DNA from: Hypoxylon rubiginosum
Taxonomy: Eukaryota > Ascomycota > Sordariomycetes > Xylariales > Hypoxylaceae
Assembly (NCBI GenBank): GCA_902806565.1
Contig: CADCXA010000025.1
Location: forward strand, 992,001-1,056,000
Reading direction: 5' to 3'
DNA length: 64,000 bases
Positions within the stretch are counted from its first letter, which is position 1. Every line of letters starts with the position of its first letter. Shown here in pieces: positions 23,510 through 34,655 of the stretch. Made by a program: the position numbers and the translations under genes. Below the pieces are notes generated by a model. That model was not told where the DNA came from. It was given only the letters and a program-made list of their open reading frames with translations, and made no database searches.

Positions 23510-25700
23510 CTACGAACGCAGGGTTTCGGCCCTCCGAGGCTTCTGTTCCGCGAGGAGCTGCGACTTCTCCGTCATGCTCCTCCGCGCGACGCTGACGGAG
23601 CTGCCGCCGGAGCTTAGGTCGTCGTCGACGACGGTGATGCCCTCGCGGCCCAGCCGTGCGACGAGCATCGTGTTTTGCGTCTGTAGTTCGCCGACCTGCT
23701 CCTTCAGGATGTCGATCTGCTTGCGCGCGATGTCTCGCTCCGCGCGCGCCTTGTCTAGCTCCATCGCCAGGTTGCTCTTCTCCTCGCGCTCCAGCGCCTT
23801 CCTCTTCCTCTCCTCGGCCTTCTTCTGCTCGCTCGCGCGCTTGGCCTCTAGCTTCTTCATCTCGCGCTGGTACTTTTCTTGCTGCTTGGCTATCTCGCGC
23901 TCGTGTTTTTCGCGCAGTTTCTGCACGGCCACCTCTTCCCGCGACGAGTTGCCGGCATCCTCGCCGTTGCGCTTAGCGAGTGCCCGTTCCTGCGCGCGTT
24001 GCAGCTTTTCTTCCATTTTGCGCTTGCGATCTTCGAGCTTCCGAAGCTCCTTTTCGTGCTGCGCTGAGCGGGCTGTGAGAGACTCGGCAGAGTGCGAGGA
24101 CGCACCGCCGCCATGAGACGGCGTAAGCACTAAGCTATCTTCCAGTTTGGGTGATGGGACATCGTCAATTGTTTCGTTTTCTACGCTGTGGAAAGAGTGG
24201 AATGACGATGCATCGTCCTCGGGAGGGTCGGATGAGACGTCTGATGAGTCGGTATCCCCGCCTTTCACGGAACCAAAGGGATTAGGAATGTGGGAGGCTG
24301 CTACCGAAGCTGCGGCATTTAGAGCATTTGCTATTATGCCGTAAAAACCTGTTGGGTTCTGTTCTTCCTCGACCTCTTCTTCCTTAGTGGGTGGGGGCCG
24401 TAGAGGACTTGAGCCGTTAATGAGATTCGACGTAGGGCGCGGCGAGATGGTGACCCTCTTATGTGCTACTGCCTCGGCTTCCGTCGCTTGACGCTTTAGT
24501 TCTATGTCTTCGTTATCGTCTTCTGTAAAGCCTTCAATGGATTTAGATGATATCCACTTGACAAACTTGTTGGCGTCGCCGGCAATTCCAGGAGGTGTAC
24601 CCCTTTCGATCATGAACCGTGGCACACTACCACCAGGGTCACTTCGAGTAACCATCAGCCACTCGACTACGGTCTCGTAATTATCATCTTCGTCCCGACA
24701 GTCCCCGGAGTCTACGGCCCCGATGGTCTTGCCTCGTTTCCTTCCACTGTCATCATCAGGTGGCGAAGCGGAACGTGTTGCTTGGTGAGCGGAGCGGATA
24801 GTTGCCTCTCTACTAAGGTTCTCGGTGGCGTTCCGGATTGCCGCCGAGATCTCATCGTTGGTTAGGTCTATTGATGACCGGGTTTTCCGTAGCTGTTTCT
24901 CTACCTTAATCTCACGGATAAACTCGACCGACTCGTACTGCCCGCGAATGTAGCCTTGACGCGGCGGGCATTCCGGATGGATACAAGGCTTCGATACGAG
25001 CATAAAATGTCTCGGCGTGCCGGGAGCTTCGACGGCTGAGTCGGTGCTCAGCAGCAGAGTGATAAAATCGCGGGGCGTTGTCGGGCCTGGAAATTGCGCG
25101 GATAGCTGATAGACTAGGACGGGCTGTTAGCTCTACTGCTCCTTAGGGGTGAATTATCAATAGAATGGTAGCATAGTCTGACTTACCCTGTACCTTGCCG
25201 CGATTTTCCACGGTCTGGTTCACAACGCGCTTGTCGGCACCGATACCCCTAATACTCCCATCGCCGGGTTTGCCCTGGACTTTCATGCTCTCGTCGAGCT
25301 CCTTTTCCATGCCCAATTTCCATTTCTCGAAGGTGAGACCATCGTGAAGACTACGTCTGGCAAACCAGGCGCCCTTCCCGTCCTTAGCGGCTAGTTTATA
25401 AACGTCTATACCTAGGGGGTTCTCGCGTGGGTTGACCTTGACCTCTTTCCATTCTTTCCTTAATTGGGCTGAAACGTTGGATGATTTGGATATTCTGTCA
25501 GGTAACGAGGGAAGATCTGAGTCGGTCGCCGATCGCTGCCTACTAAGCTTCTGGGAGGCGTTGAGGGATACGGGGATGGAGTCGACTACGGACTGGGCGT
25601 CGCTAAATATGTCTTTAAGGAAAGTGTCGAGGTGGTCCTGGCTAATATCATCCCAATTGATAGGACCGAGGGCCTCGAAGGCCTTGTGGGCGCTGGGCAT
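23510..25700 (-). CDS. DUF3074 START-like domain protein with C-terminal coiled coil
   Basis: Two exons (25700-25187, 25113-23510) give 705 residues. The ATG of MPSAHKAFEALGP is used; the two codons before it begin with GTG. The fungal DUF3074 domain (START/Bet v1-like fold, about residues 90-370) is recognised from GKGAWFARRSLHD, TFEKWKLGMEKELDES, LSAQFPGPTTPRDFITLLL, KPCIHPECPPRQGYIRGQYE, EFIREI, and the block EWLMVTRSDPGGSVPRFMIE followed by RGTPPGI. The splice joins GKVQ to VYQLSAQFPGP. A low-complexity acidic/serine stretch follows, including FYGIIANALNAAASVAASH, and then a long highly charged coiled coil (about 520-660) rich in Glu, Lys and Arg. START-like folds bind lipids or other hydrophobic ligands, but no ligand is known for DUF3074, so lipid binding is inference. 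It is divergent from the APH-like gene at 27110. Confidence 0.88.
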
Positions 25701-27109
25701 AATCACTCCCCCTTTTCAAACCCCAATATTAAGTCCCTATATTTGAAGCACGCGGAGAGGACGGGTGGTAGGTATCGAATAATAAAGAAATACCGTGACG
25801 CAGGTGTTGAAGGCGTCGACGGTGTTGCAGGTATAATAGAAAGGTAGAGAGGGTAGAGAGGCGGGGGAGGTCGAAAGGGGTCGAGGGGGTCGAAGGAGTA
25901 GAAACAATATCTATGAATTCTGAGTCAACCTAAGAAATAGCAGGCAGATTTAATATTTTATTCTATGCACAATGCGTTGTTACAATTAGGTAATGCCGTA
26001 GAAATGTTAGTCCATAGGGGTAGCAGGTATAATGGCAGTTGGAGTTGGTGAGTTGGTGAGTTGGTGAGTTGGTGAGCTGTCGGAGTCCTCGAGTCCTAAG
26101 TAGGGCAGGTAATAAGGAATAGGCGGATGTAAGTTAAGGAGCTCGTGAGGTTCTGCAGCAAGTCGACTGGGCCATTTTTTTTCTTTGCTAGTACGCAATA
26201 GAGGTGTTTACTAGTTAAGTTCGGTCATGGTAGGAACTGAAGGATGGGAAACCTCAGCCCCGGTTGTATCGGATATCCTTGACGTCACTTGCGCACATCT
26301 AACTGGCCCAGAGCTACTCTAGGCCCCTCCAAGACCCCTCCCGGACCCCTGGATCGCTGGTTAAGCCTTACCCGTTCAGGTCCAACGCATCCACTAGACA
26401 ATTAGTTATTCCTGTTATTACACAATTTCTAGATACATCTACACCAGCGAAAGGCAGACAGGCCAAACTGAACGACCAACTCTTATATGCATACGGTCAC
26501 ACGACAGCACTTTCGACAGGTATATCCGGCCTCAATTGAGCGCAATTCGATCAAATCAATCACAATTTCTACCCAAGTATCTAGGTAGTTCAATGTGGCA
26601 GCTAAAAATAGGCAGGTGGCCTTTAACATCTATGGTTTTGGCTACATATGTATGTCCATATGTACAATACATGTGTGTAAGCATGCGACAGCTGGTTCCA
26701 AAATTGGTTCTGTTCAGACCCCTATTTCTGCTGTAAGGTACAGCTTCTAATTACTTGCATTGAGTCTTATTAACATACATATAATTCGATCAATCAGTTT
26801 CCTTTTGCTCAGTCTTTGTAATAGGTGAGTTAGGTACCTAAGGGTAAGGAAGCTGTAAGTTTCAAGCCCTGCCAACTCTGTATAGCTCTCTCGAGACAAC
26901 TCATATATCTACATCAACACATCGTTTTACTATACTTGACATTAGATATTTCTATTTTCTTTGAGCTCATGTTTCATATTCTTCAAAGTGCCTGAAATTG
27001 TCTTGGATCACATCCACCACATAATAATGGCATCCAAAGCCTCTCGCTCCGAACGAGCTCCCATGATTTTACTTCGGTATACATCGCCACCAGAAACCGC
27101 CACTCGCCC
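25701..27109. promoter_or_regulatory. Divergent intergenic region with short tandem repeats
   Basis: This 1.4-kb spacer lies between divergent genes. It contains a purine-rich patch with repeated GGTCGA words near 25867-25895 and a four-copy 8-bp array at 26044-26075. No coding signal was recognised. Confidence 0.4.
26044..26075. repeat. Four perfect copies of an 8-bp unit
   Basis: The unit gttggtga is repeated head to tail four times, followed by the partial copy gctg. It is intergenic. Probably a replication-slippage minisatellite; strain length variation is expected. Confidence 0.85.
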
Positions 27110-28185
27110 ATGGATATCTCCCAGCACGCCTTAAAACCCGAAGCTGTCTACGAGCAGACCAGGCGCAGCATAGCCCTCTTCTTCCGGCGATATGACAACA
27201 CTAACATCACCAGAGAGGACTGCGACCGCCTCGCCGCCTCCATCCTGGGCGGCCCCGTCTCCCCCACGCTGGTGCAGGGCGACACGAGTTATACCGTAAT
27301 AGTGTCTAGCTCCGACCAGGAAGCAAGGACGAAGGTGGTCCAATTCCGGCCCATGGAGATCGGCATGGGATACCACGAATTCGCGAGGCTCTCGTACGGA
27401 GAAGCCCTCGTCCCGGATTGCAAGCTCCGCGGCACGCTCGGGTACGTCGACGCGTACGTGCTGGATCGCGTCCCGGGACGAGCCTTCCGCCTCGTCGCGC
27501 GCCAGCTTCTCGCCCCGGACGGGGAGCAGCGCTTGCGCCGAACCGTCGAGGATCTTGCCAGGTCTGTTTTACCACATCCATTCTGCCCCCCCCTTCCTTC
27601 TTTCGCTAAGTTTTTCATCAGCTAAGAGAATATAGATTTTTTGCTTCGGCGTGGCGCAACGGGCCAAAGGAAAAACCGCGACCTCGCCAACTCGGCGTGT
27701 ACTATAACACGCTAGGCCAAGTCTCCCTAGCATTAGGGGAAGAATTTCGGCGGAAGCTAGACGAGATCCGCCAGGGACTCCCGCTTCTGTTCCGACCCGA
27801 CTATCCCACGGTCGTCCAGCACGCCGAGCTCGCCGACGCCAACATCTACGTGGACGAGGCCACCGGCCGCCTCGACGGCGTCGTCGACTGGGCGGACGTG
27901 AACGTGGTCGACGCCCCCTTCGGCGTGACCCTCTACGGCGTCGAGGCCGTCCTCGGCATCCAGACGCTCCACTCCTGCCACTTTCACCCTCGTCACGTCG
28001 ACCTCCGCTACCATTTCTGGCAGACGCTGTACGCGGAGCTCGGGCCCATCTCCTACGACGACCAGCGTTCCATCGAAATCGCGTGGATGTTTGGATTGCT
28101 CGAACATTTTGGAGTGTTCCGGAAGGATTTCCCATATATAACAGCGGCGAGAAGGTCATTTTTGAAGACACTACTTCTGCGTTAA
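27110..28185 (+). CDS. Aminoglycoside-phosphotransferase-like (APH fold) protein with altered catalytic loop
   Basis: Two exons (27110-27561, 27636-28185) give 333 residues; the splice joins EDLAR to FFASAWRNG. The overall arrangement matches fungal APH/choline-kinase-like proteins: an N lobe with VSPTLVQGDTSYTVIV (small-molecule kinase beta sheet) and VVQFR at the usual lysine region, a hinge YVDAYVLDRVPG, and a C lobe with the catalytic loop in VVQHAELADANIYVDE followed by GRLDGVVDWADV. In active members the loop is HxDxxxxN and the second motif (D)xD. Here the loop reads HAELADAN, with Glu instead of the base Asp, while Asn and the DWAD metal-binding Asp are kept. The N-lobe Lys is also not obvious. 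The protein is therefore a divergent kinase or a pseudokinase; substrate unknown. Similar loops occur in large fungal paralogue families, so this may be a lineage feature. Confidence 0.72.
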
Positions 28186-28626
28186 CTCAGGCATCGTCAA
28201 AGGGGGACGGGCATAGGGAAACACACTTGCACATAGAATATCCGCTAACCGCCTATATTTTCCCGCCAATGGTGGGAATGAAACCCCTTAAATTCACTCG
28301 CATGCTATACTCATAGATGAAATAAGTAAACATTTGGGTACTCGTATTCCACCCCATGGTATCACCAACTAGAATGACAGACATACATATCTCCTTAGAT
28401 ACCTGAATAGATAATGTTTCCTTGTTTCCACACGTAATACATACAAACTGTTTCTCCCCTTTGCTATTTACATACCCTGTAACATATATGCTCGCACCGC
28501 TTACCGCTTCGTGAGAAGCTTACTAAACCCTATATTCAATCCCTCTGATACAATATTCTGTTTCGTATCCATACTCCTCTGTCTTATTATTCTCTTCACT
28601 GCCTAGGTAAGATGTATCCAGAAAAT
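28186..28626. other. Convergent intergenic region
   Basis: This 441-nt AT-rich spacer separates the stops of the APH-like gene and the Sip3/Lam gene. No coding signal or repeat was seen. Confidence 0.45.
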
Positions 28627-31600
28627 TTACAGCACTGTCGCCCCCAAAGACAACCGCTCCCTCTCATGCAGCAGGGTCTCGCGATCGGTCCTGCAGCTGC
28701 CGCAGTACTCGTCGTGCCAGAGCTGCAGGTTCTCGCGCCGCTTAGCGTCATCCTTCCCCTTATCCCCGCCCAGCACCTTCTGCGCGGCCTCGTTGCCTCG
28801 TAGCGCGTCCGCGTTGAGGGAGGACTCGTTCCAGGCCTCCAGCACCGCCTGCACCTGCTCGCACCGGTGGTTTTCGTCCAGGAGCCAGTTCTCCCATTCC
28901 GCGTGCAGCATCTCGCGCTCGACCGCGTTCACCGTCCGCATCGCCACCAGCAGGTCGTGTCTGTAGTTCCCCAGCTTCTGTCTCGTCTGCCGCAGGCGCC
29001 TCGCCGTCGCGCGGCTCGAGCTCCAGGACAGGGTCGATCCGGCGTACTCGTACGGCGAGTCGATGTCGCTACTGTTGGCGATGGAACGGAACGTCGCGTA
29101 GCAGTAGCTCTCCTGCGGCGACGGCCAAGAGGGTAACACGACGGAGCTCTGCGCCGCCTCGTCCAGGTCCGCGATATATATGGCCTTGCTCATGACCACG
29201 TTGGGCCCTACGCCGATGCGGTTCATGAAGCTCGCCGCGCGCCGCTCGCCCCACCATGCCGAGGTGCTCTGAGACGAGAACACGAGGTTGGTGAGCACGC
29301 TGAACCCTAGCAGCGCGAGAAGAATACGCTGCGCCGTGACCACGTCCCATAGCTTCTTGATACCCGCGAAGGTCCACATCATCAATGATGACGCAACACT
29401 ATCCGCAAAGGACCTTATTGTCTCGAGTAGCATTTGCCCTATGGTACGTGGGTTAACCTGTGCCTTCTTCGACAAATCGGCTTCTCCGGGGGTAAAGACC
29501 AAGACCTGCGTCTGTAACCCGACATTTCCGTAAACCTGAATCGCCCTCTTCGTACGACTGTGGTAACCAAGTTTCCGTACTTGATCCGTCGCGACCTCAG
29601 CCAATTCCTCGGCATCCTGACCGGCGTCGTCGAGAGCCTGTCGCTCGACCATGTTCTTGGCTAGAGCAGGTGGGTTCGTCCACACTACCTTCGTAAAGAT
29701 AGCTAGCTTACACTTCGACTTAGCAACGTGAGTGATGACAATTTTCGTCACCAGCTTGAATCCGTGCGAATGGGGTAAGTGCCAAGGGGTCTTGACATGC
29801 GTCACAACGTATGTGACATGGTCACTAAACAGTTCGATCGTCTGTTCATCTGTAATCTCCTCCGCCCTTGACCGACCCAGCCTCGTGGTGTAATTGACTT
29901 TGAAACGGAATTGCCTTTGCATGTTTCCGGCTTCATTCAGCTTCCAGGGGCCCTGTGCAATGTGCTGAGCTCTCCGCTCGAAGTAGAGTTTAGGGAAAAC
30001 AAAGCTCTTGTCTCCGAATAAGACGTGGAAGCACGCTTTCGCGCTGATTTCGAAATTCCGCTCGGCAACCTTCCTCTGCATATCTTCGGGTTCGTAGATA
30101 ACTGCGTGAGTGGGCAGCTGAAATTTAGGAAGAGGTTTCCGACCCTTGCCTCGCGATTTATAGGCCGAGCCACGATATCTTGGACTGACTGCTCTGCCTG
30201 CCGCCGTACCGTCATCGATAGGGGTATGCTCTGATATTTCTTCCCAACTATCCACACTTGGGCTATGCTTGTCGAAATCTTCCTTCTCTAGGTTGATGAG
30301 GGCTCTGATGAGCTCTTGCAAGTCCATCGGCTCCTCGGCCTGCAGGTCATCGACCAGAAGGTTGAGACGCGCATGCAAGAGATCGAGGTCATCGAGAAAG
30401 GTCTTGATTGTGATTCGAGTGTAACCAAGGCTGTCCGTACCCTGATTCAGGTGCAGGAATATGAAGTCGCAATCCCTACCAGGCGCAGCTGTCACTTCTG
30501 TGATAGTATCGAGGCTTATTGTATAAGCCACAACAAGGCCCATCTGATGGCCATAGAAGTACATATTATCTGAAGTAATGTATATTCGCCCGCTGCCGGC
30601 CATCTGGCGTACGTCGCGATCGGCTTCTGAAGTGCTATTCCAAGAAGCTCGGAAGACAAGAACCAACTTTTCATCCAAAGGCACACCTGGAAAGAGCAGA
30701 CGAAACTGTGCTGAATTTGTTTTGAGTTCTATAGGGTAATCCGGCGGGAAGCTCTCTGGTGGTGATTTCTCGGAAGTAGGCTGGACAATCTTAGGGTGGT
30801 TTATCCTGGCATCCATGCTGATAGCTTTCTTGTGCGTAGAAGATGGGCTTTTAATCTCCTCGCCATCACCAACGGTAGTCATCTTCATAGAAGGCGAGTT
30901 TGGCCCGAACGGATCGTCAAGATCCGTATTTGGCCGATTGATCTTAGATGAATACTCTCGGCCCCAGGCATTGCTTCCCCAGTAATTGGCCATAATCGCG
31001 GTCGGTAAAGTCTGTGACGCATTCACGTTGAATACTCTGTCACCGCTATAGACAACGGCAGTCTTACTAAGATTAGTCGTTGTCGGCGGTTTTACCAACG
31101 TAGGGGGGGCAAGACTACCGGGCTGTGCTTCAGGCCCGGGAAGCACTGGTACTGTCTGCGGTTGCTTAGGAGTCGTTGCGGGATATCCTGGTAGGAGACC
31201 ATGACTAGCAGATATGAGGCTAGCGATGCCCCCAGTCGGTGCTTGTGACGGTACGGATCCTACATCGGTACCTGAGATAAAGGTAGCCTTCCGATGGAGA
31301 TCAAGTTTCTGCATGATTCTGGCTGCATGCTCGCGACCACTCTCCCCTTCTTCCCGAGCGAGTGATGTTACCGATCGTTTAGGGGGCGCCGTCGTAAGAT
31401 CAAAGCTTGGTCTGGGTACTAGACCAGCTTCGGGTCCAGGAGCTGGCAGAGTAACAGTCCGCTCAGCAACCGCAGCTCCATCTTCGGCTTGAGCATCTAA
31501 CGCTTTGGCTGAGAATTCCGGAAGCGAAGGCGGTGTGATGGAGAACGCTGGGTCGACGCCACCTGGAAGAGACGAGCTGTCTCTGCTGACGCTTGCTTCA

Positions 31601-32832
31601 AAAGCCTTCTTCTTGGCGACTTCAAAAACCTCGAGCCACTCCATCAGTTGAGCCTGCGTCTCAGCCTGGAGGAGCATTGTCTGGTTCTTAGTCTTGACTT
31701 CGAAACAAAATCGACGTTCTTCACTAATGGCTGGCTTCGCGTTACAAAGTAGGACGCCGATCTCGTCACCTTGTAAGACTCCCTGGGGGCCGTTGACGAG
31801 CCAGCCGAAGATGCCTTCCCTGCAGTAATACCATCTTCGAATCCAAGCTGTCCTGGATGGTTTGCCGGTTATCGTTCGTAAGAATAGCCAGCCTTGTTTC
31901 TCTATGATTACCGTAGCTTGCCCTTCCGTGGTAACATTCATTGGCCCCCTGGACCCTAAGAAAGGGACGGTGGATGCACTATAGTCGTCAATCTCCCGCG
32001 ATGGCTTGAATGCCACCAACGTGCTCTCTCCAATATCACGCCGTGCTATCTGTAACTCGCGTTTAAACATGGGTTCAGATAGCTCCATTTCCTTGGACCA
32101 TCCTCTCACTCGGTCCATTTCGTGACCGTATTTCCCGAAGCTTCCCGCAGCATCCCGTGACCTCCTCATCTCCCGCCAGAGATCACAAGATACTCGCACG
32201 AGCAGCTTGTCGAGATTGAGTCGAAACTGAGGTGCAAAGAAGCAGAAGTCCATGGATGCTTTCAGGTAGGCCTTACGAGTCTCGTACACGGCGAAGGCGT
32301 CCTCGCGCAACGACGAGGGCTCCTTCGTCTTGGACTGGCTCACGTACCTAGCCAATGTGGAATCGAAAACCTTCTGCGTCTGTTCCAATGTTCTTCTAGC
32401 TTCCTTGAAGTTTCGCAGGTCGCCCTGGAGAAAGTTGCGGATCGGCTCGACCGACATCGTATCCATCTTTCTGGTCGCGTTCAAGATTTGCATCCACCAG
32501 TCTCTCGACCCCTCGCTGAACCTCTTAAGCGCTAATGCGGTGTAGTCATGATCGACGGCGTTGACGCTCGGCGGCGGGATTATCTTGCCCAGGTAGGTAT
32601 TAATGGTTTCTTCTAGACCTAGCATATCGTGAGATAGCTTAGCGGTCGTCCGAACGTAACCTTCCAGCCATCGTTCTATAGCGTCGACTTGTTCGGCAAA
32701 GTATAGGGCAGCGGCTCGAAAGGAGGGTGAGTCCAGCCCCGCTTCGCGAAGGATAACTGGTATCAAGGGGCTCGGATATCTGATCGAAGAGGGCGCCGCT
32801 ACGGGTGGCGTCGTGGCGGCAGCGTTAGCCAT
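28627..32832 (-). CDS. SIP3: BAR-PH-GRAM-VASt sterol-transfer protein (Sip3/Lam1/Lam3 family)
   Basis: A single uninterrupted frame of 1401 residues from ATG (MANAAATTPPVAAPS). Domains in order: a BAR-like helical region at about 20-270 (LYFAEQVDAIERWLEGYVRT, KYGHEMDRVRGWSKEMEL); a PH domain at about 310-407 (KQGWLFLRTITGKPSRTAWI, RRWYYC, CFEVKTKNQTMLLQAET); a long disordered Pro/Ser-rich linker; a GRAM domain at about 703-800 (FRLLFPGVPLDEKLVLVFRA, SGRIYITSDNMYFYGHQMG); a VASt/StART-like domain at about 905-1085 (AVIYEPEDMQRKVAERNFEI, VTHVKTPWHLPHSHGFKLVT); and one membrane helix at about 1163-1183 (ILLALLGFSVLTNLVFSS), then a coiled C-terminal tail. This order is that of the yeast Lam/Ysp1-Sip3 proteins, ER-anchored sterol transporters at ER-plasma membrane contacts. 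The symbol follows the yeast Sip3/Lam3 branch; whether it is closer to Lam1/Ysp1 cannot be settled here. A 4.2-kb intronless gene is unusual beside its intron-rich neighbours. Confidence 0.92.
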   Translation of the reverse strand: MANAAATTPPVAAPSSIRYPSPLIPVILREAGLDSPSFRAAALYFAEQVDAIERWLEGYVRTTAKLSHDMLGLEETINTYLGKIIPPPSVNAVDHDYTALALKRFSEGSRDWWMQILNATRKMDTMSVEPIRNFLQGDLRNFKEARRTLEQTQKVFDSTLARYVSQSKTKEPSSLREDAFAVYETRKAYLKASMDFCFFAPQFRLNLDKLLVRVSCDLWREMRRSRDAAGSFGKYGHEMDRVRGWSKEMELSEPMFKRELQIARRDIGESTLVAFKPSREIDDYSASTVPFLGSRGPMNVTTEGQATVIIEKQGWLFLRTITGKPSRTAWIRRWYYCREGIFGWLVNGPQGVLQGDEIGVLLCNAKPAISEERRFCFEVKTKNQTMLLQAETQAQLMEWLEVFEVAKKKAFEASVSRDSSSLPGGVDPAFSITPPSLPEFSAKALDAQAEDGAAVAERTVTLPAPGPEAGLVPRPSFDLTTAPPKRSVTSLAREEGESGREHAARIMQKLDLHRKATFISGTDVGSVPSQAPTGGIASLISASHGLLPGYPATTPKQPQTVPVLPGPEAQPGSLAPPTLVKPPTTTNLSKTAVVYSGDRVFNVNASQTLPTAIMANYWGSNAWGREYSSKINRPNTDLDDPFGPNSPSMKMTTVGDGEEIKSPSSTHKKAISMDARINHPKIVQPTSEKSPPESFPPDYPIELKTNSAQFRLLFPGVPLDEKLVLVFRASWNSTSEADRDVRQMAGSGRIYITSDNMYFYGHQMGLVVAYTISLDTITEVTAAPGRDCDFIFLHLNQGTDSLGYTRITIKTFLDDLDLLHARLNLLVDDLQAEEPMDLQELIRALINLEKEDFDKHSPSVDSWEEISEHTPIDDGTAAGRAVSPRYRGSAYKSRGKGRKPLPKFQLPTHAVIYEPEDMQRKVAERNFEISAKACFHVLFGDKSFVFPKLYFERRAQHIAQGPWKLNEAGNMQRQFRFKVNYTTRLGRSRAEEITDEQTIELFSDHVTYVVTHVKTPWHLPHSHGFKLVTKIVITHVAKSKCKLAIFTKVVWTNPPALAKNMVERQALDDAGQDAEELAEVATDQVRKLGYHSRTKRAIQVYGNVGLQTQVLVFTPGEADLSKKAQVNPRTIGQMLLETIRSFADSVASSLMMWTFAGIKKLWDVVTAQRILLALLGFSVLTNLVFSSQSTSAWWGERRAASFMNRIGVGPNVVMSKAIYIADLDEAAQSSVVLPSWPSPQESYCYATFRSIANSSDIDSPYEYAGSTLSWSSSRATARRLRQTRQKLGNYRHDLLVAMRTVNAVEREMLHAEWENWLLDENHRCEQVQAVLEAWNESSLNADALRGNEAAQKVLGGDKGKDDAKRRENLQLWHDEYCGSCRTDRETLLHERERLSLGATVL

Positions 32833-33693
32833 GTTTGCTAACGACGACGGTTCCTTGCGTAGGTTTAAAGCCCGGTATTACTATTGCATTGAGTTATAGT
32901 AGTGTAGTTTCCGTATGGACGATTATGATTAGTTCTAGGTATATAGGTTCGTGCTGATGTCGTCGTAATGATGGGACGTTTTTATCAGTCGCTATGATTA
33001 AAGTAAAAAAGCTTCAGGCTTCCCAAGAGTACGACAACGCGCCCTTTGTCGTTTGGCTAGTGCTCCGATTCGATTTCAAGCAATTGGGTCTTGTCTCTCG
33101 TGTTAGAACACAATTTCTTTACTCTCGAGACTTCCAGCAATGTCATTCTGAAGAAAGATGCGTCAGGCTGGCTAGCACCATGGCAGCTCATAGACGTGGA
33201 GGAAGATGTCTTGGGACTTGGGATCATAAAGCGCTGCCGCTGACATCAGAAACAGTGATTAGGAGAATGTAACGGCACTAACAACTCGAGTTAGCCCGGA
33301 CTTCTCGGCGCTAATCTAACTAAATCAAGCTACCAAGGTATTGAGGTAGCTGAATAGGCAGCTCTAACCCCCTATAAGTTTTAGTTTCTGACTCTGCTTA
33401 TCGATAAAATAAACGTCCTGGATCCTGGACGTCATGCGGCGGAGAGCGGAGAGCGGAAAGCGCCCGCCTCTGGCACGCCACCTTCAATATTTGTTACATC
33501 CGTAGAGACATCACGTAGACGCATCTTCTTAATTCTGTACCTCCCTACCACCTACGTACATGTAGGTAGCATTCGTTAACATCCTCCTATAATATCCGTA
33601 TTTCATTAGATTTATTCCAGATCTCATGTTACATTTCCATCTCCGCTATCAAGATTGGAAACCCGACTCCTATATTAAACACGTCCCTTGACC
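32833..33693. promoter_or_regulatory. Divergent promoter region (Sip3/Lam and LysM genes)
   Basis: This 861-nt spacer lies between divergent ATGs. A 6-bp inverted pair ACCTAC/GTAGGT with a 6-nt loop occurs at 33550-33567, about 130 nt upstream of the LysM ATG, followed by a pyrimidine-rich leader (near 33630-33660). No gene is seen. Confidence 0.45.
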
Positions 33694-34655
33694 ATGACTG
33701 TATCAAAGCTCAAGACGACGCTCATGCCAGCCGAATCCCGATCGGTTGAGTCCTGCTGCACGTGCGCCGCTCTTCTCTCCGAGGTCCCTCGCCACGCCGA
33801 GTCCGAAAAGCCTTTCCCTGATCATCGCCAGCTAGAGTGTTGTCGCAGAATTATATGTGGTAGTTGTCGTACTGTGCGTAAATCCGTCCCTGGTCATATC
33901 CCTTTCGAATTAAGACGTGTTGGTGGTTAGGTAGTTGTAATTAGGTGGTGCGTAGTTTGGACCATGCGCTTGGCTAACTACCGCCCAAATAGAAGAACCC
34001 TCGTTTCAACACCTACTGTCCCTATTGCCAAATCTCTATAACAGACACGACACTCCCACCGGGCCTAAGGGATCCCCCTTCCTACGAAGCCTCCCTCGCA
34101 GCCGGCTCCTCTAGGAACACAACAGCACCACCGCCGCCGTACTATGCTCCTTCTACCTCAGGAAAGCCCCTAGACCAACTAGACGAGAAATCTGTCCCGT
34201 TAGACGAGGAACCCGCCGAAGACACTCTACACTTCTTAGATCATGCACACGATACCATTACCTCCTTATCCCTTCGTTACGGAGTACCTGCAGCCGCCCT
34301 CAGACGCGCAAACAACATCACAAGCGACCACTTGATCCTAGGCCGACGTACCGTGGTGATACCTGGGCAATACTACAAAGGGGGCGTGAGCTTGTCGCCA
34401 CGCCCGATCGAAGGCGAGGAGGAAGAGGCCCGAAAATCCAAAATTCGTCGTTGGATGGTAGCGTGTAAGGTTCACGAGTACGATGTGGCAGTGCTATATC
34501 TAGAGCAAGCTAGCTATGATCTTGAGATGGCCACCGAAGCCTTCTTTGCTGACGAAGAGTGGGAGCGGACACACCCAGTTGAGGCGACCGGAAGAGGGAA
34601 AGGAGTCGCGAAACGTGTAAATAGCAGGAGAACATACTGGGCAAGTCGACGATGA
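33694..34655 (+). CDS. Intracellular zinc-finger / LysM / UBA-like protein
   Basis: Two exons (33694-33873, 33993-34655) give 280 residues; the ATG is MTVSKLKTT. There is no signal peptide. A cysteine cluster at about 21-72 shows CCTC, then CCRRIICGSC and, after the splice (CRT joined to KNPRFNTYCPYC), a final CxxC. This makes a RING-like or zinc-ribbon module with Cys21/24, 49/50, 55/58 and 69/72 as candidate ligands. A Pro/Ser linker precedes a single LysM motif at about 139-184 (FLDHAHDTITSLSLRYGVPA, LRRANNITSDHLILGRRTVV), clearly of the LysM fold. The C-terminal part at about 210-255 (MVACKVHEYDVAVLYLEQAS, then DLEMATEAFF) looks like a UBA-type three-helix bundle. Secreted fungal LysM effectors bind chitin; this one appears cytosolic or nuclear, so the ligand is open. 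It is convergent with RSE1. Confidence 0.85.
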
